DNA of 64,000 nt from Agarivorans sp050870875 (GTDB lineage: Bacteria > Pseudomonadota > Gammaproteobacteria > Enterobacterales > Celerinatantimonadaceae): positions 4,030,001 to 4,094,000 of the forward strand of contig NZ_CP194041.2 in NCBI RefSeq assembly GCF_050870875.2. The letters run 5' to 3'. Below are positions 34,824-43,472 of this stretch, piece after piece (within the stretch, counting starts at the first letter, position 1; each line of letters opens with the position of its first letter). The notes below the pieces were generated by a model, which worked only from the letters and a program-made list of their open reading frames with translations, searched no databases and was not told the DNA's origin. The position numbers and the translations under genes were made by a program.

Positions 34824-34992
34824 TTCATTATTCCTTGTTAAATACGTTACTAATATTCGCTACAAATAATGCACTAATTTACTAAAATAAACGAATTTAT
34901 CTAATAAATTAATTCGATTGGACTATTTTTTTAAATAAAAGCTCAATAGAGCAGCATTCAACTAATAGTCTAAAAAACATGACTTGTAAATA

Positions 34993-36072
34993 CTATCTAA
35001 CATAACTGAGTTGAACTCGAGAGCTCAGTTTGGTCACTAATTCATATGCACTGGAACCCACGGCTGCCGCAACAGTTTCTACCGGTAGTTCCGCTCCCCA
35101 TAACACCACTTTATCACCGACTTGATCGCAGGCTTCAGGCCCCAAATCAACACATAACATGTCCATCGATACCCGACCAACCACAGGAACCACACGACCA
35201 TTTACCCACACAGGCGTGCCATTTGGCGCACAACGTGGATAACCATCCCCATAGCCCATAGCCACAACCCCCAACTGAGTGTTCTGCTCGGCATACCAAT
35301 TCGCACCATAACCAACACTTTCACCTTTCGGCTGTTCACGTACAGCGATCAATTGAGATTGCAAGGTCATTACAGCTTGTAAGTTAAAATCAGCCCCCTG
35401 GGTATCAACTTGTGGTGAAATACCATACAGCGCAATGCCAGGACGGTTCCAGTCAGCATGGGTTTGTGGCCATAACAAAATTCCCGCCGAATGAGCGATA
35501 GAACGTTCACAATCTAACCCTGAAGACAATTCGCTAAAACTATGAATTTGTCTGCGAGTTAAAGGATGCTCTAAGTCATCAGCACAGGCTAAGTGGCTGA
35601 TTAATTTATAATCGGGCAAAATATTCGGGCAGGCTAGGATCCGCGGCAACAGTTGCTTAAACTGTTGAGGCAAAAAACCTAAACGATGCATTCCGGTGTC
35701 CAATTTTAACCAACAATCGAGTGCTTGCGGCAAGCTAATCTGCTCGAGTACAGCCAGTTGTTGTTCACTATGAATAACACAAGAAATATTCTGTTCAGCA
35801 AACTCTTGCGCTTGTTTTTCGTCGAAAAAACCCTCTAGGGCTAAAATTTTAGACTCGATCCCCGCAGCACGTAAAGTCAAAGCTTCTTCTGCTCGAGCCA
35901 CAGCAAAGCCATCAGTCAAATCGCGTAAAGCTTGAGCGATCTCGAGCATGCCATGACCATAAGCATTCGCTTTAATCACCGCTAAAATTTTACTGTGTGG
36001 CGCGCGCTGCTTTAAGACCGAAAAGTTATGTTGTAGCGCTGAGAGCGACACGAAGGCCTTTACTATATTCAT
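34993..36072 (-). CDS. alr: alanine racemase
   Basis: Alr interconverts L- and D-alanine with pyridoxal phosphate, providing D-alanine for peptidoglycan. The 359-residue protein has the PLP lysine in VIKANAYGHGMLEIA near residue 34, LKLDTGMHRLGF near 130, RPGIALYG near 217 and the second catalytic tyrosine in VGYGANWYAE near 256. It starts 6 bases after the dnaB stop, so the two are co-transcribed, the common dnaB-alr arrangement. Confidence 0.97.
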   Translation of the reverse strand: MNIVKAFVSLSALQHNFSVLKQRAPHSKILAVIKANAYGHGMLEIAQALRDLTDGFAVARAEEALTLRAAGIESKILALEGFFDEKQAQEFAEQNISCVIHSEQQLAVLEQISLPQALDCWLKLDTGMHRLGFLPQQFKQLLPRILACPNILPDYKLISHLACADDLEHPLTRRQIHSFSELSSGLDCERSIAHSAGILLWPQTHADWNRPGIALYGISPQVDTQGADFNLQAVMTLQSQLIAVREQPKGESVGYGANWYAEQNTQLGVVAMGYGDGYPRCAPNGTPVWVNGRVVPVVGRVSMDMLCVDLGPEACDQVGDKVVLWGAELPVETVAAAVGSSAYELVTKLSSRVQLSYVR

Positions 36073-36078
36073 AACAGC

Positions 36079-37497
36079 CTATTCATCATCAAAAAATTCC
36101 CCAGCCCAATTATCAAAGCGCGAAAAATGTCCCTGGAAAGTAAGAGGAACTCGGCCAATTGGGCCATTCCGTTGTTTACCGATAATAATTTCGGCCATGC
36201 CTTTATTTGCCGAGTCTTCGTGGTAGACCTCATCACGATAGATAAACATAATTAAGTCCGCATCCTGCTCGATAGAACCCGATTCACGTAGGTCGGAGTT
36301 GATCGGACGCTTATCGGCACGCTGCTCCAAACCACGGTTGAGCTGCGATAAGGCCACCACTGGCACATTCAGTTCTTTAGCGAGAGACTTGAGTGAGCGA
36401 GAAATCTCTGCAATTTCCAGAGTCCTATTTTCACTTAAGCCAGGCACCTGCATCAATTGTAGGTAATCGATCATGATCATGCTCAAACCACCAGACTCCC
36501 GGGCAACCCGACGAGCGCGAGAACGGACTTCAGTCGGGGTTAAACCCGATGAGTCATCCACATACATTTTCGACTTTTCGGCCATTAAGCCCATTGTCGA
36601 AGACAAGCGAGCCCAATCATCATCGTCTAAACTACCGGTTCTGATTTTAGTTTGATCGATCCGGCCCAATGAGGCCAACATCCGCATCATAATTTGTTCT
36701 GAGGGCATCTCTAAGCTAAAAATCAACACAGGCTTATCTTGGGTCATCGCGGCATATTCACACAAGTTCATCGCGAAAGTAGTTTTACCCATGGACGGAC
36801 GGGCGGCCACAATAATCAAATCAGAGCCTTGTAAGCCACTGGTTTTTTTATCCAAATCGGCAAAACCAGTAGAGACCCCTGTCACCCCATCATTGGGCGC
36901 TTTGTATAACTCTTCAATTCTATCGATAGTATCTGCAAGCAAACTTTTAACTTCAACGGGACCTTCATTGGCATTGGCGCGCGATTCAGCAATTTTGAAT
37001 ACTTTACTTTCTGCAAAATCTAATAAGTCACTACTCTTACGGCCCTGTGGTTCGTAGCAACTATCGGCAATTTCGTTGGCAACCGCAATCAACTCGCGGG
37101 TCACCGCCCGTTCTCGTACAATTTCAGCATAGGCGCGAATGTTAGCCGCACTAGGCGTATTCTTGGCAATTTCACCTAAATAGGCAAATCCACCAATATC
37201 CTCTAAATGCTCTTGACGTTCCAGCTCTTCAGAAACGGTCACTAAATCGATGGGCTGGCCAGCTTCGGCCAAACGAGTCATCGCGGCAAAAATATGCTGA
37301 TGGGCGCGTTGATAAAAGTCCTGCTCAACCACCTGCTCGGCCACATTATCCCAAGCATTATTGTCTAGCATTAACCCCCCCAACACCGCCTGCTCTGCTT
37401 CAATCGAATGGGGAGGGGCTTTTAGTTGGTCAAGTTGTGCATCTTTCGGCTTTTTATCTGTATTCTTAAATCTACGAGAGAGCTCGCTGGCTGCCAT
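36079..37497 (-). CDS. dnaB: replicative DNA helicase
   Basis: DnaB unwinds DNA at the replication fork as a hexamer. The 472-residue protein has an N-terminal primase-binding domain (PPHSIEAEQAVLGGLMLDN near residue 27), a linker, and a RecA-like ATPase domain with Walker A ARPSMGKTTFAMNL near 232, Walker B MIMIDYLQLMQVPG near 340 and VVALSQLNRGLEQRADKRP near 380. No intein is present. It is followed by alr in the same unit. Confidence 0.98.
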   Translation of the reverse strand: MAASELSRRFKNTDKKPKDAQLDQLKAPPHSIEAEQAVLGGLMLDNNAWDNVAEQVVEQDFYQRAHQHIFAAMTRLAEAGQPIDLVTVSEELERQEHLEDIGGFAYLGEIAKNTPSAANIRAYAEIVRERAVTRELIAVANEIADSCYEPQGRKSSDLLDFAESKVFKIAESRANANEGPVEVKSLLADTIDRIEELYKAPNDGVTGVSTGFADLDKKTSGLQGSDLIIVAARPSMGKTTFAMNLCEYAAMTQDKPVLIFSLEMPSEQIMMRMLASLGRIDQTKIRTGSLDDDDWARLSSTMGLMAEKSKMYVDDSSGLTPTEVRSRARRVARESGGLSMIMIDYLQLMQVPGLSENRTLEIAEISRSLKSLAKELNVPVVALSQLNRGLEQRADKRPINSDLRESGSIEQDADLIMFIYRDEVYHEDSANKGMAEIIIGKQRNGPIGRVPLTFQGHFSRFDNWAGEFFDDE

Positions 37498-37587
37498 AAT
37501 CTATCAATGTGGTTGTTTATTACAGCCGACTATTATGCGCCAATATCAGCATCACACCAAGTAACATTTATCGGAAGTGAAGAAACA

Positions 37588-37613
37588 ACAAAGCCAGCGT
37601 AAGGCTGGCTTTG
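37588..37613 (-). terminator. probable terminator of the cytochrome c gene
   Basis: CAAAGCCAGC / GCTGGCTTTG stem with a 5-base loop. The following T tract on the minus strand is interrupted (TTTGTTGTTT). Confidence 0.65.
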
Positions 37614-37629
37614 AGACGCAAGGGGGGAC

Positions 37630-37923
37630 TTACATTTTTGAAAAATAGGCTGCTAATTCAGCGATCTCTGCATCATTTAGCAAAGCTGCTTGGGCTTGCA
37701 TAATCGCAGCTTGCCCTCCATTACGCTGTTTCGCCTTATAGGCGTTTACCGAAGAGATCAGATACTGCTCGTTTTGCCCCGCCAAATTAGGATACCCCGG
37801 AATAACAGCTTTACCATCCGCGCCATGACAAGCCGCACAAATCATGGCCTTAGCTGGGGCGGCATTGGCTGTTGATACGACAAATGAGAGTATCAGCGCC
37901 ATTGAAAATATCAATTTATTCAT
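37630..37923 (-). CDS. small class I cytochrome c
   Basis: A 97-residue periplasmic monohaem cytochrome. A signal peptide ending ANA-A precedes the haem-binding motif CAACH near residue 34, GYPNLAGQNEQYLI and a C-terminal helix with LAAYFSKM. The AQ and AAC residues resemble the c4/c5-type cytochromes that pass electrons to terminal oxidases, but no distal methionine ligand is certain; the final SKM or the IMQ segment could supply it. I chose ATG 37923 because GAGGAA precedes it; the longer frame to 38091 overlaps the transporter gene. Confidence 0.88.
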   Translation of the reverse strand: MNKLIFSMALILSFVVSTANAAPAKAMICAACHGADGKAVIPGYPNLAGQNEQYLISSVNAYKAKQRNGGQAAIMQAQAALLNDAEIAELAAYFSKM

Positions 37924-38057
37924 TATGTTCCTCATTATTGTTATTGATGAAACCAGGACATGCCAGACACTCTCCACAAGCTTAACCCCAGCTAAATTGA
38001 GCTTAGCAAATAATCTGAAATAGCAACAGCTTAAGCCTAACAAGCCGTGAACCAAGC

Positions 38058-38675
38058 TCAAAAAATTTGGAGTGCCGACGCTTGCAAGCAATCTTCTACA
38101 TCATGAGTCACCACAATCGCGGGAATATTTAGCGCTTCTATTTTATCTTTCACAAACTGACGAAACTGCTGGCGAAGTGGCGTATCTAATTTACTAAAGG
38201 GCTCATCAAGTAATAATAGTTGCGGCTGTGCCAGTAAACTTCTTAACACGCTGATCCGTGCGCGTTGCCCTCCAGAGAGACTTGCAACATCTCGCTGCTG
38301 ATAACCCGCCATGCCAGCATCAGCCAGCGCCTGCGCAATGATAGATGACGCCGAAGCTTGCTCCCGTTGAGCTAAAGCAAATTGCAGATTCTGCGCCACA
38401 TTAAAATGCGGAAACAGGAGGTCATCTTGAAATAGCATTCCAACTCGGCGCTGTGCTTGCGGGAGCTTACTAATCTCCCGATTGGCCAACTGAATAGTTC
38501 CACTACAAGTAAAATTACCATCCAGCGTGCCTGCTATAGCCGCCAACAAGCTCGATTTACCACAGCCGCTAGGGCCCATGAGGGTGACAATTTCTCCCCG
38601 CTCCACCCTTAAGTGAAAACCACTTAACAGCACCTGTTTCGCCAAATACAAATTAAAATCATCGATTAACAACAT
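38058..38675 (-). CDS. ynjD: YnjD-type ABC transporter ATP-binding protein
   Basis: A 205-residue ATPase with Walker A MGPSGCGKSSLLAAIAG near residue 30, signature LSGGQRARISVLRSLLAQP near 125, Walker B LLLLDEPFSKLD and the H-loop VVTHDVEDC. It energises the transporter formed with the large permease next to it. Its ATG shares one base with the permease stop, and the frame continuing to 38711 is not needed. Together with the next two genes it matches the ynjBCD set of E. coli, whose substrate is not established. Confidence 0.85.
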   Translation of the reverse strand: MLLIDDFNLYLAKQVLLSGFHLRVERGEIVTLMGPSGCGKSSLLAAIAGTLDGNFTCSGTIQLANREISKLPQAQRRVGMLFQDDLLFPHFNVAQNLQFALAQREQASASSIIAQALADAGMAGYQQRDVASLSGGQRARISVLRSLLAQPQLLLLDEPFSKLDTPLRQQFRQFVKDKIEALNIPAIVVTHDVEDCLQASALQIF

Positions 38676-40363
38676 CAGTTCTGCATTCCTCGATAGTGAC
38701 GATAACGCCATTTAGGCCAAGAAATCACCGCAACATAAACTAATAAAGGTAATAAGCTCTGCCAAATGACCATCACTGCCGTCACCCTCCGGTCGCCTCC
38801 AGAAGCCAGCGCTACCGCTTCGGTCGTGAGAGTTGGCACCCGTCCTCCTCCAACAAATAAGGTGGGTAGATACTGCGCGATGCTCACTGCAAAACCAATG
38901 GCAAAGGCAAGGCCTAAAGGCTTACTCAGCATCGCCAATTTAACCCGCCAAAAACTACGCCAATAACTATGCGACAAGCTCACTGCTGCTTGCATAAAGC
39001 GAATATCAAAGCGACGATAATTATCAGCCAAAGTTAAATAAACGTAAGGTAAAACAAATAGTAAATGCGCCCATACTACCGCAAGCATCGTGCCGTCTAA
39101 ACGGTATTTGAACAACTGCACCTGAACCCCAAATAAGAATACCACTTGCGGTAATAGCAGTGGCAAATACATGAGCACCGACCACCACTTAGAATACTTG
39201 AGCTGTCGCATTTGATATTCTAAGCAACCCACCACTAACAACAAACTGATGCTAGCCGAACTCAACGCGATGATCAGACTATTCAGCAACGGCTGAGATA
39301 AATAGCTCCCCGCTTGCAGCCAGTAGTGTGCGCTCCATTGTGCAGGCAGGCTGTCAGGGAAGCGCCAGCGCCAAGTAAAGGACCAAATACTTAACAACAG
39401 CAAGCAACTCAGTAATAGCAGCACCAGAAATAGCAATAAGGCCCGAGCAGGTTTCACATTCGAAGCCGCTCTGCGGCGTCCTTGCATGCTCAAGCGCAAA
39501 TTACACCGGAGATATAATTTCTCCAATACTAACGCTAAGGCCAAACTTAAAATAACCAAGCCGAGTAACAATAAGGCTCCGGAGGTTCCCATCAATCGCC
39601 GTTCAATATCGCTATCGCTAAGCCATTGCCATATCTGCATCGCAAAAGTAGTCGGTCTACTCGGTCCAATGATTTGTGCTACATCAACCACGGTTAAAGA
39701 AAATGCGAGCACCGTAAAAAACGCTAACCTCAAGCGAGGCAGCAGTTGGGGGATTAATATGCTTCGCCATAGCTGAGCGGTCGAATAACCATAACTTTGG
39801 CCTAAGGCGAGACTACGTTGCACCGCAATTTGCGAGCAACTCGCCATTAACACAAACAGTAAAAAAGGTAACTCTTTCGCCCACAGAGCCAAAATTAAGC
39901 TGATTCCCCAGCTATCTTGAGTGCTTTGCCACATCGGTGGATAAGCAAAGCCAGTCAACCAAGGGGAAACAAGGCGCATCAACCAACCGCTGGGTGCCAA
40001 TAAGAATAATAGCGCAATGGCTAAAGCCGCATGAGGAATGGCTAAAAATGGCGCTAGACTGCGCTCCAAAAAACGCCACCAAGAACTCCCATAACAGTGC
40101 ATCGCCAACCATAATGCGGTAAACAGCGACAACAGACTTGCCACCCAACCTGTCAGTAACGACAAACCAATCGAAGCCCATAGAGAAGGCTGAGAAAATA
40201 GTGCCTGCCACTGAGAAAGATTCGCTTGGTTTTTTCCAGCAATCGGAAAATAATCGAAAGCTGGCAACACCGTCTCGATAAAACCAAATAACAAGGGCAC
40301 TAACAATAGTCCCCCCGTCAATATAGGAAATATCGCGCTAAACTTACCCCATCCACTTCTCAT
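38675..40363 (-). CDS. ynjC: YnjC-type ABC transporter permease (two fused halves)
   Basis: A 562-residue inner-membrane protein with about 12 hydrophobic helices arranged as two similar halves. Each half bears a BPD permease EAA-like loop: LALGQSYGYSTAQLWRSILI near residue 190 and AAVSLSHSYWRSFWRVKLAM near 460. Fused permeases of this kind occur in the YnjC and iron/thiamine families. It overlaps the binding-protein gene by 4 bases. Confidence 0.85.
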   Translation of the reverse strand: MRSGWGKFSAIFPILTGGLLLVPLLFGFIETVLPAFDYFPIAGKNQANLSQWQALFSQPSLWASIGLSLLTGWVASLLSLFTALWLAMHCYGSSWWRFLERSLAPFLAIPHAALAIALLFLLAPSGWLMRLVSPWLTGFAYPPMWQSTQDSWGISLILALWAKELPFLLFVLMASCSQIAVQRSLALGQSYGYSTAQLWRSILIPQLLPRLRLAFFTVLAFSLTVVDVAQIIGPSRPTTFAMQIWQWLSDSDIERRLMGTSGALLLLGLVILSLALALVLEKLYLRCNLRLSMQGRRRAASNVKPARALLLFLVLLLLSCLLLLSIWSFTWRWRFPDSLPAQWSAHYWLQAGSYLSQPLLNSLIIALSSASISLLLVVGCLEYQMRQLKYSKWWSVLMYLPLLLPQVVFLFGVQVQLFKYRLDGTMLAVVWAHLLFVLPYVYLTLADNYRRFDIRFMQAAVSLSHSYWRSFWRVKLAMLSKPLGLAFAIGFAVSIAQYLPTLFVGGGRVPTLTTEAVALASGGDRRVTAVMVIWQSLLPLLVYVAVISWPKWRYRHYRGMQN

Positions 40364-41544
40364 CTAGAATAACGACGTAACCACTCTGCTTCTAATAACG
40401 CAACCCAGCTTGCATGCGGCTCTGCAAGTACTTTAGCTCGATCGGCAGAACTTAAACTGGCCGGGCTTGATTGAGCCTTGGCAAACAACGCGCGCTGCGG
40501 CTTGGTCAATTTATTCAAAGACAATACGCTAGGATCTCCCCAATAAGCCAAATCGGCTTTACGCGCTTGCGCCTCTGGTGACAATAAGAAATTCGCCACC
40601 ACCATCGCCGCAGCGGACGCATCACTATTGAAAGGAATCGCCAAAAAGTGAGTATTTCCCAAAGTTCCATTTTTATGAACATAACTTTCTACTGTATTCG
40701 GCAGCAATCCTTGTTTAACTGCTGCGGCAGCATCATTAGGATTAAAACTAAAAGCAATGGTTAATTCACCATCATTCAATAATTGTTGCATTTGACCACT
40801 ACCGCTCGGAAAGCTCTGCCCCCCCCGCCACAATAAAGGGTGTAATTGGTCTAAATAGGCCCAAAGCGGGGCGGTGAGCGCACTAAATGTTTGCTTATCA
40901 ACCGGATGATAAAGCCGCTGAGGATCCTCAATTGTTTCTAACAGTATTTGCTTAATGAAGGTCGTCCCATAAAAGCTAGGTGGTGCGGGATAACTGAATA
41001 AACCAGGATGCACCTGTAAATAGCTTAATAAAGTTGGTGCAGAATCGGGTGCCTGATTAAGCCGCTCAGCGTCGTAGTAAAAGGTAAGTTGGGCACCGCC
41101 CCATGGGGACTCATAACCCTCAACTGGTAGGGTAAAATCAAATTTAAGTGCTGGACTACTTTGATCGGTTAACGCCAGATTGGGTAAGCGTTGACTAAAA
41201 GGCCCATACAACAGTTGCGCCTGTTTTAAGCTGCGAAAGTTCTCACCATTCACCCAGACTAAATCAACACTGCCACCATCAACTCGGCCACTGCTTTTTT
41301 CAGCTAAAATTCGACTTACCACATTGGCGGTGTCGTTAACTTTCACATGCACCAAGTTAATCTGATAACGCTGTTTCACTTGCTCACCAGCCCAGCGAAT
41401 ATAAGCATTAATGTTATCGGCCCCCGCCCAGGCATTGAAGTAAACGGTTTGTCCTTTGGCCTGCTGCTCAATGTCCGACCAACTCGAATTGGCAAAACTC
41501 ACTGAACTTATAAAAATGGCTACCACCAGCATCATTAACCGCAC
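40360..41544 (-). CDS. ynjB: YnjB-type ABC transporter substrate-binding protein
   Basis: A 394-residue periplasmic binding protein. A signal peptide (MLVVAIFISSVSFA) leads into a type II binding fold starting VYFNAWAGADNINAYIRWAG; ESPWGGAQLTFYYDAERL near residue 155 and FSYPAPPSFYGTTFIKQ near 190 are typical of the YnjB group. I favour the GTG at 41544, which has AGGGAG 7 bases upstream; an ATG at 41586 would add 14 residues. It heads the ynjB-ynjC-ynjD operon. Substrate unknown. Confidence 0.83.
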   Translation of the reverse strand: MRLMMLVVAIFISSVSFANSSWSDIEQQAKGQTVYFNAWAGADNINAYIRWAGEQVKQRYQINLVHVKVNDTANVVSRILAEKSSGRVDGGSVDLVWVNGENFRSLKQAQLLYGPFSQRLPNLALTDQSSPALKFDFTLPVEGYESPWGGAQLTFYYDAERLNQAPDSAPTLLSYLQVHPGLFSYPAPPSFYGTTFIKQILLETIEDPQRLYHPVDKQTFSALTAPLWAYLDQLHPLLWRGGQSFPSGSGQMQQLLNDGELTIAFSFNPNDAAAAVKQGLLPNTVESYVHKNGTLGNTHFLAIPFNSDASAAAMVVANFLLSPEAQARKADLAYWGDPSVLSLNKLTKPQRALFAKAQSSPASLSSADRAKVLAEPHASWVALLEAEWLRRYSR

Positions 41545-41747
41545 GTTCACGCTCCCTGTTATTGTGTTAAATAGCGCGATAATCACATCGCTTTATCTAG
41601 ACTTCAGCCCTGAGCTGCAGCACGATGGACTCAGCCAAATCATCGCTAAGCAGTTCACAAGCAACTCGAGTTAAACTCACTAATTAAGATAACCGGAGTA
41701 ATCCCTACAATCTTTCAAAACTTAATAAAATCATAGTCTAAAAACAC

Positions 41748-41773
41748 AAAAACCGCGCCGAGGCGCGGTTTTT
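41748..41773 (-). terminator. terminator of the rpsF-rplI operon
   Basis: AACCGCGCC / GGCGCGGTT with a two-base loop and A/T tracts on both sides, just after rplI and before ynjB's upstream region. Confidence 0.92.
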
Positions 41774-41793
41774 AATAGTCGTGGCTGAGAATT

Positions 41794-42246
41794 TTATTCT
41801 GCAGCGACAACTTGTAAAGCAATCGTTGCACTGACTTCACCGTGAACTTGAACAACAATGTCAAATTCACCTGTGTTGCGCAATACACCGTTAGATAAAC
41901 GTACTTCTGATTTCGTTACTTCAACCCCAGCCGCAGTAATTGCGTCAGCGATATCACGAGTCCCGATAGAACCAAATAGTTTACCTTCTTCACCCGATTT
42001 TGCAGAGATAACGATTGCTTCTAGAGCATTTAGTTTCTCAGCGCGAGCTTCAGCTACTTTTAGAGTTTCAGCTAATTTAGCTTCTAATTCAGCACGACGA
42101 GTTTCAAAAACTTCGACGTTTGATTTAGTTGCTGGTACAGCTTTACCTTGAGGGATCAAGAAGTTACGTGCGTAACCTGCTTTCACATTAACTTGGTCGC
42201 CCAAACCGCCTAAATTAGCGATTTTGTCTAATAAAATAATTTCCAT
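41794..42246 (-). CDS. rplI: 50S ribosomal protein L9
   Basis: L9, 150 residues: the N-terminal 23S rRNA-binding domain MEIILLDKIANLGGLGDQVN with VKAGYARNFLIPQGKA, a long charged connecting helix (residues ~45-75) and a C-terminal domain. Length and sequence are standard. Last gene of rpsF-priB-rpsR-rplI. Confidence 0.98.
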   Translation of the reverse strand: MEIILLDKIANLGGLGDQVNVKAGYARNFLIPQGKAVPATKSNVEVFETRRAELEAKLAETLKVAEARAEKLNALEAIVISAKSGEEGKLFGSIGTRDIADAITAAGVEVTKSEVRLSNGVLRNTGEFDIVVQVHGEVSATIALQVVAAE

Positions 42247-42293
42247 TACCTTTCCTCGAATAATCTCGGTTGAGTTAGGCTAATGCCAAAGAT

Positions 42294-42521
42294 TTACTTA
42301 TGTAAATCAGTGTATGGCAATAGAGCCAGGTAACGAGCACGCTTAATAGCACGTGCAAGTTGACGTTGGTATTTAGCGCTTGTACCAGTAATACGACTCG
42401 GTACAATTTTACCACTTTCAGTGATGTAGTTTTTCAATGTTGTAGTATCTTTATAATCAATCTCTACAACACCTTCCGCTGAAAAGCGGCAGAATTTACG
42501 ACGACGGAAAAAACGTGCCAT
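42294..42521 (-). CDS. rpsR: 30S ribosomal protein S18
   Basis: S18, 75 residues, starting MARFFRRRKFCRFSAEG and containing the signature ITGTSAKYQRQLARAIKRAR near residue 44. The ATG at 42521 matches all S18 proteins; the frame to 42560 runs into priB. S18 binds S6 on the ribosome, and the S6:S18 pair can bind the leader of its own mRNA. Confidence 0.98.
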   Translation of the reverse strand: MARFFRRRKFCRFSAEGVVEIDYKDTTTLKNYITESGKIVPSRITGTSAKYQRQLARAIKRARYLALLPYTDLHK

Positions 42522-42525
42522 AACA

Positions 42526-42840
42526 TTATCCTCGTGATAACAAATCAATTTCAGAAGCATGAAGTACCAATCGATAACTACCGTTGGCCGCTTTGTGGCT
42601 ATTTAAAAAGCCACTTACTTTTACCTCACACCCCATACTTATATGCGATGAATCTTGCTTCAAAATATCGCCACTTGCGACTACTGCTATTTGGCAATAG
42701 GCCTGACGAGAAAATCCAGCTTCTTGCTGCTGCGAACGATGCTCTAACCAAAATTGGCAATGAGCAACACCGGCTGGACTGGTAGAGCGTTTTGGTGCGC
42801 GAATTACCCGCCCCTGCAAAACCAACCTATTTTCAGACAT
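42526..42840 (-). CDS. priB: primosomal replication protein N
   Basis: PriB is a small single-strand-binding OB-fold protein that helps PriA restart stalled forks. The 104-residue protein starts MSENRLVLQGRVIRAPKRS, has GVAHCQFWLEHRSQQ near residue 24 and a final strand YRLVLHASEIDLL. Its place between rpsF and rpsR is the conserved gammaproteobacterial one. It lies 5 bases after rpsF. Confidence 0.95.
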   Translation of the reverse strand: MSENRLVLQGRVIRAPKRSTSPAGVAHCQFWLEHRSQQQEAGFSRQAYCQIAVVASGDILKQDSSHISMGCEVKVSGFLNSHKAANGSYRLVLHASEIDLLSRG

Positions 42841-42845
42841 TCGTC

Positions 42846-43277
42846 TTATTCTTCGCTAGCTGACTCTTCGTTAGCTTCAACTACTGGAGCTTCTTCAGTT
42901 ACTGTAGCTTCTTCACGACGAGCTGGACGCTCATCATCACGACGAGCTGGACGCTCATCTCTAGCTTTAGCAATTGCAGACATTTCTGTCACAGCAGCTT
43001 TAGTGCGCATGATCATGTTGCGGATAACAGCATCGTTGAAACGGAAAGCAGTTTCCAATTCATCAATAACTTCTGCGCTGGCTTCAATGTTCAAAAGAAC
43101 ATAGTGTGCTTTATGCAGCTTCTCGATTGGGTAAGCCAATTGACGACGGCCCCAATCTTCCAAGCGATGGATGTTTCCGCCGTTATCATTAATAACAGCA
43201 GAATAACGTTCGATCATACCTGGAACTTGTTCGCTCTGGTCTGGGTGGACCATGAATACGATTTCGTAATGACGCAT
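42846..43277 (-). CDS. rpsF: 30S ribosomal protein S6
   Basis: S6, 143 residues: MRHYEIVFMVHPDQSEQVPG, RLEDWGRRQLAYPIEKLHKA near residue 39 and IRNMIMRTKAAVTEMS. The conserved core ends near residue 105; a tail follows with two copies of DDERPARR-like repeat and then an acidic run ending ESASEE. In E. coli the S6 tail receives added glutamates by RimK, and this tail already carries many. The tail DNA has a 21-bp direct repeat. GGGAG precedes the ATG. Confidence 0.98.
   Translation of the reverse strand: MRHYEIVFMVHPDQSEQVPGMIERYSAVINDNGGNIHRLEDWGRRQLAYPIEKLHKAHYVLLNIEASAEVIDELETAFRFNDAVIRNMIMRTKAAVTEMSAIAKARDERPARRDDERPARREEATVTEEAPVVEANEESASEE
42914..42958 (-). repeat. tandem direct repeat in the rpsF tail
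   Basis: A 21-base unit (42914-42934) recurs exactly at 42938-42958, with a 24-base period, and encodes two copies of an arginine/aspartate-rich octapeptide. Confidence 0.9.
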
Positions 43278-43298
43278 GATTGCTCCCTACGGGTTATA

Positions 43299-43331
43299 GC
43301 CTCGTTCATGGTACAGTCAAACCGAAGAGGC
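43299..43331 (-). promoter_or_regulatory. rpsF leader hairpin, possible S6:S18 autoregulation site
   Basis: GCCTC / GAGGC arms (43327-43331 with 43299-43303) enclose 23 bases in which GGT and ACC can pair again. It lies 22 bases before the rpsF start and is followed by a CCCGTAGGGAGC ribosome-binding region. Many bacteria repress this operon through S6:S18 binding to the leader; that this is the site is a guess. Confidence 0.35.
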
Positions 43332-43406
43332 AAGGAACTAAAAATAAAATGACTGTTTTAGGGGCGCTGATTCTATGTGAAGGCGAGAATTTAATCAAGC
43401 TAAATT

Positions 43407-43440
43407 AAAGCCACCGTAAGATTAACTATGCAGTGGCTTT
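43407..43440 (-). terminator. possible terminator of rnr-rlmB
   Basis: AAAGCCAC / GTGGCTTT with an 18-base loop, about 33 bases after the rlmB stop. The T tract is weak. Confidence 0.45.
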
Positions 43441-43472
43441 TAATCAGCTTTTATAAAAGAGGGAATTCAGGC

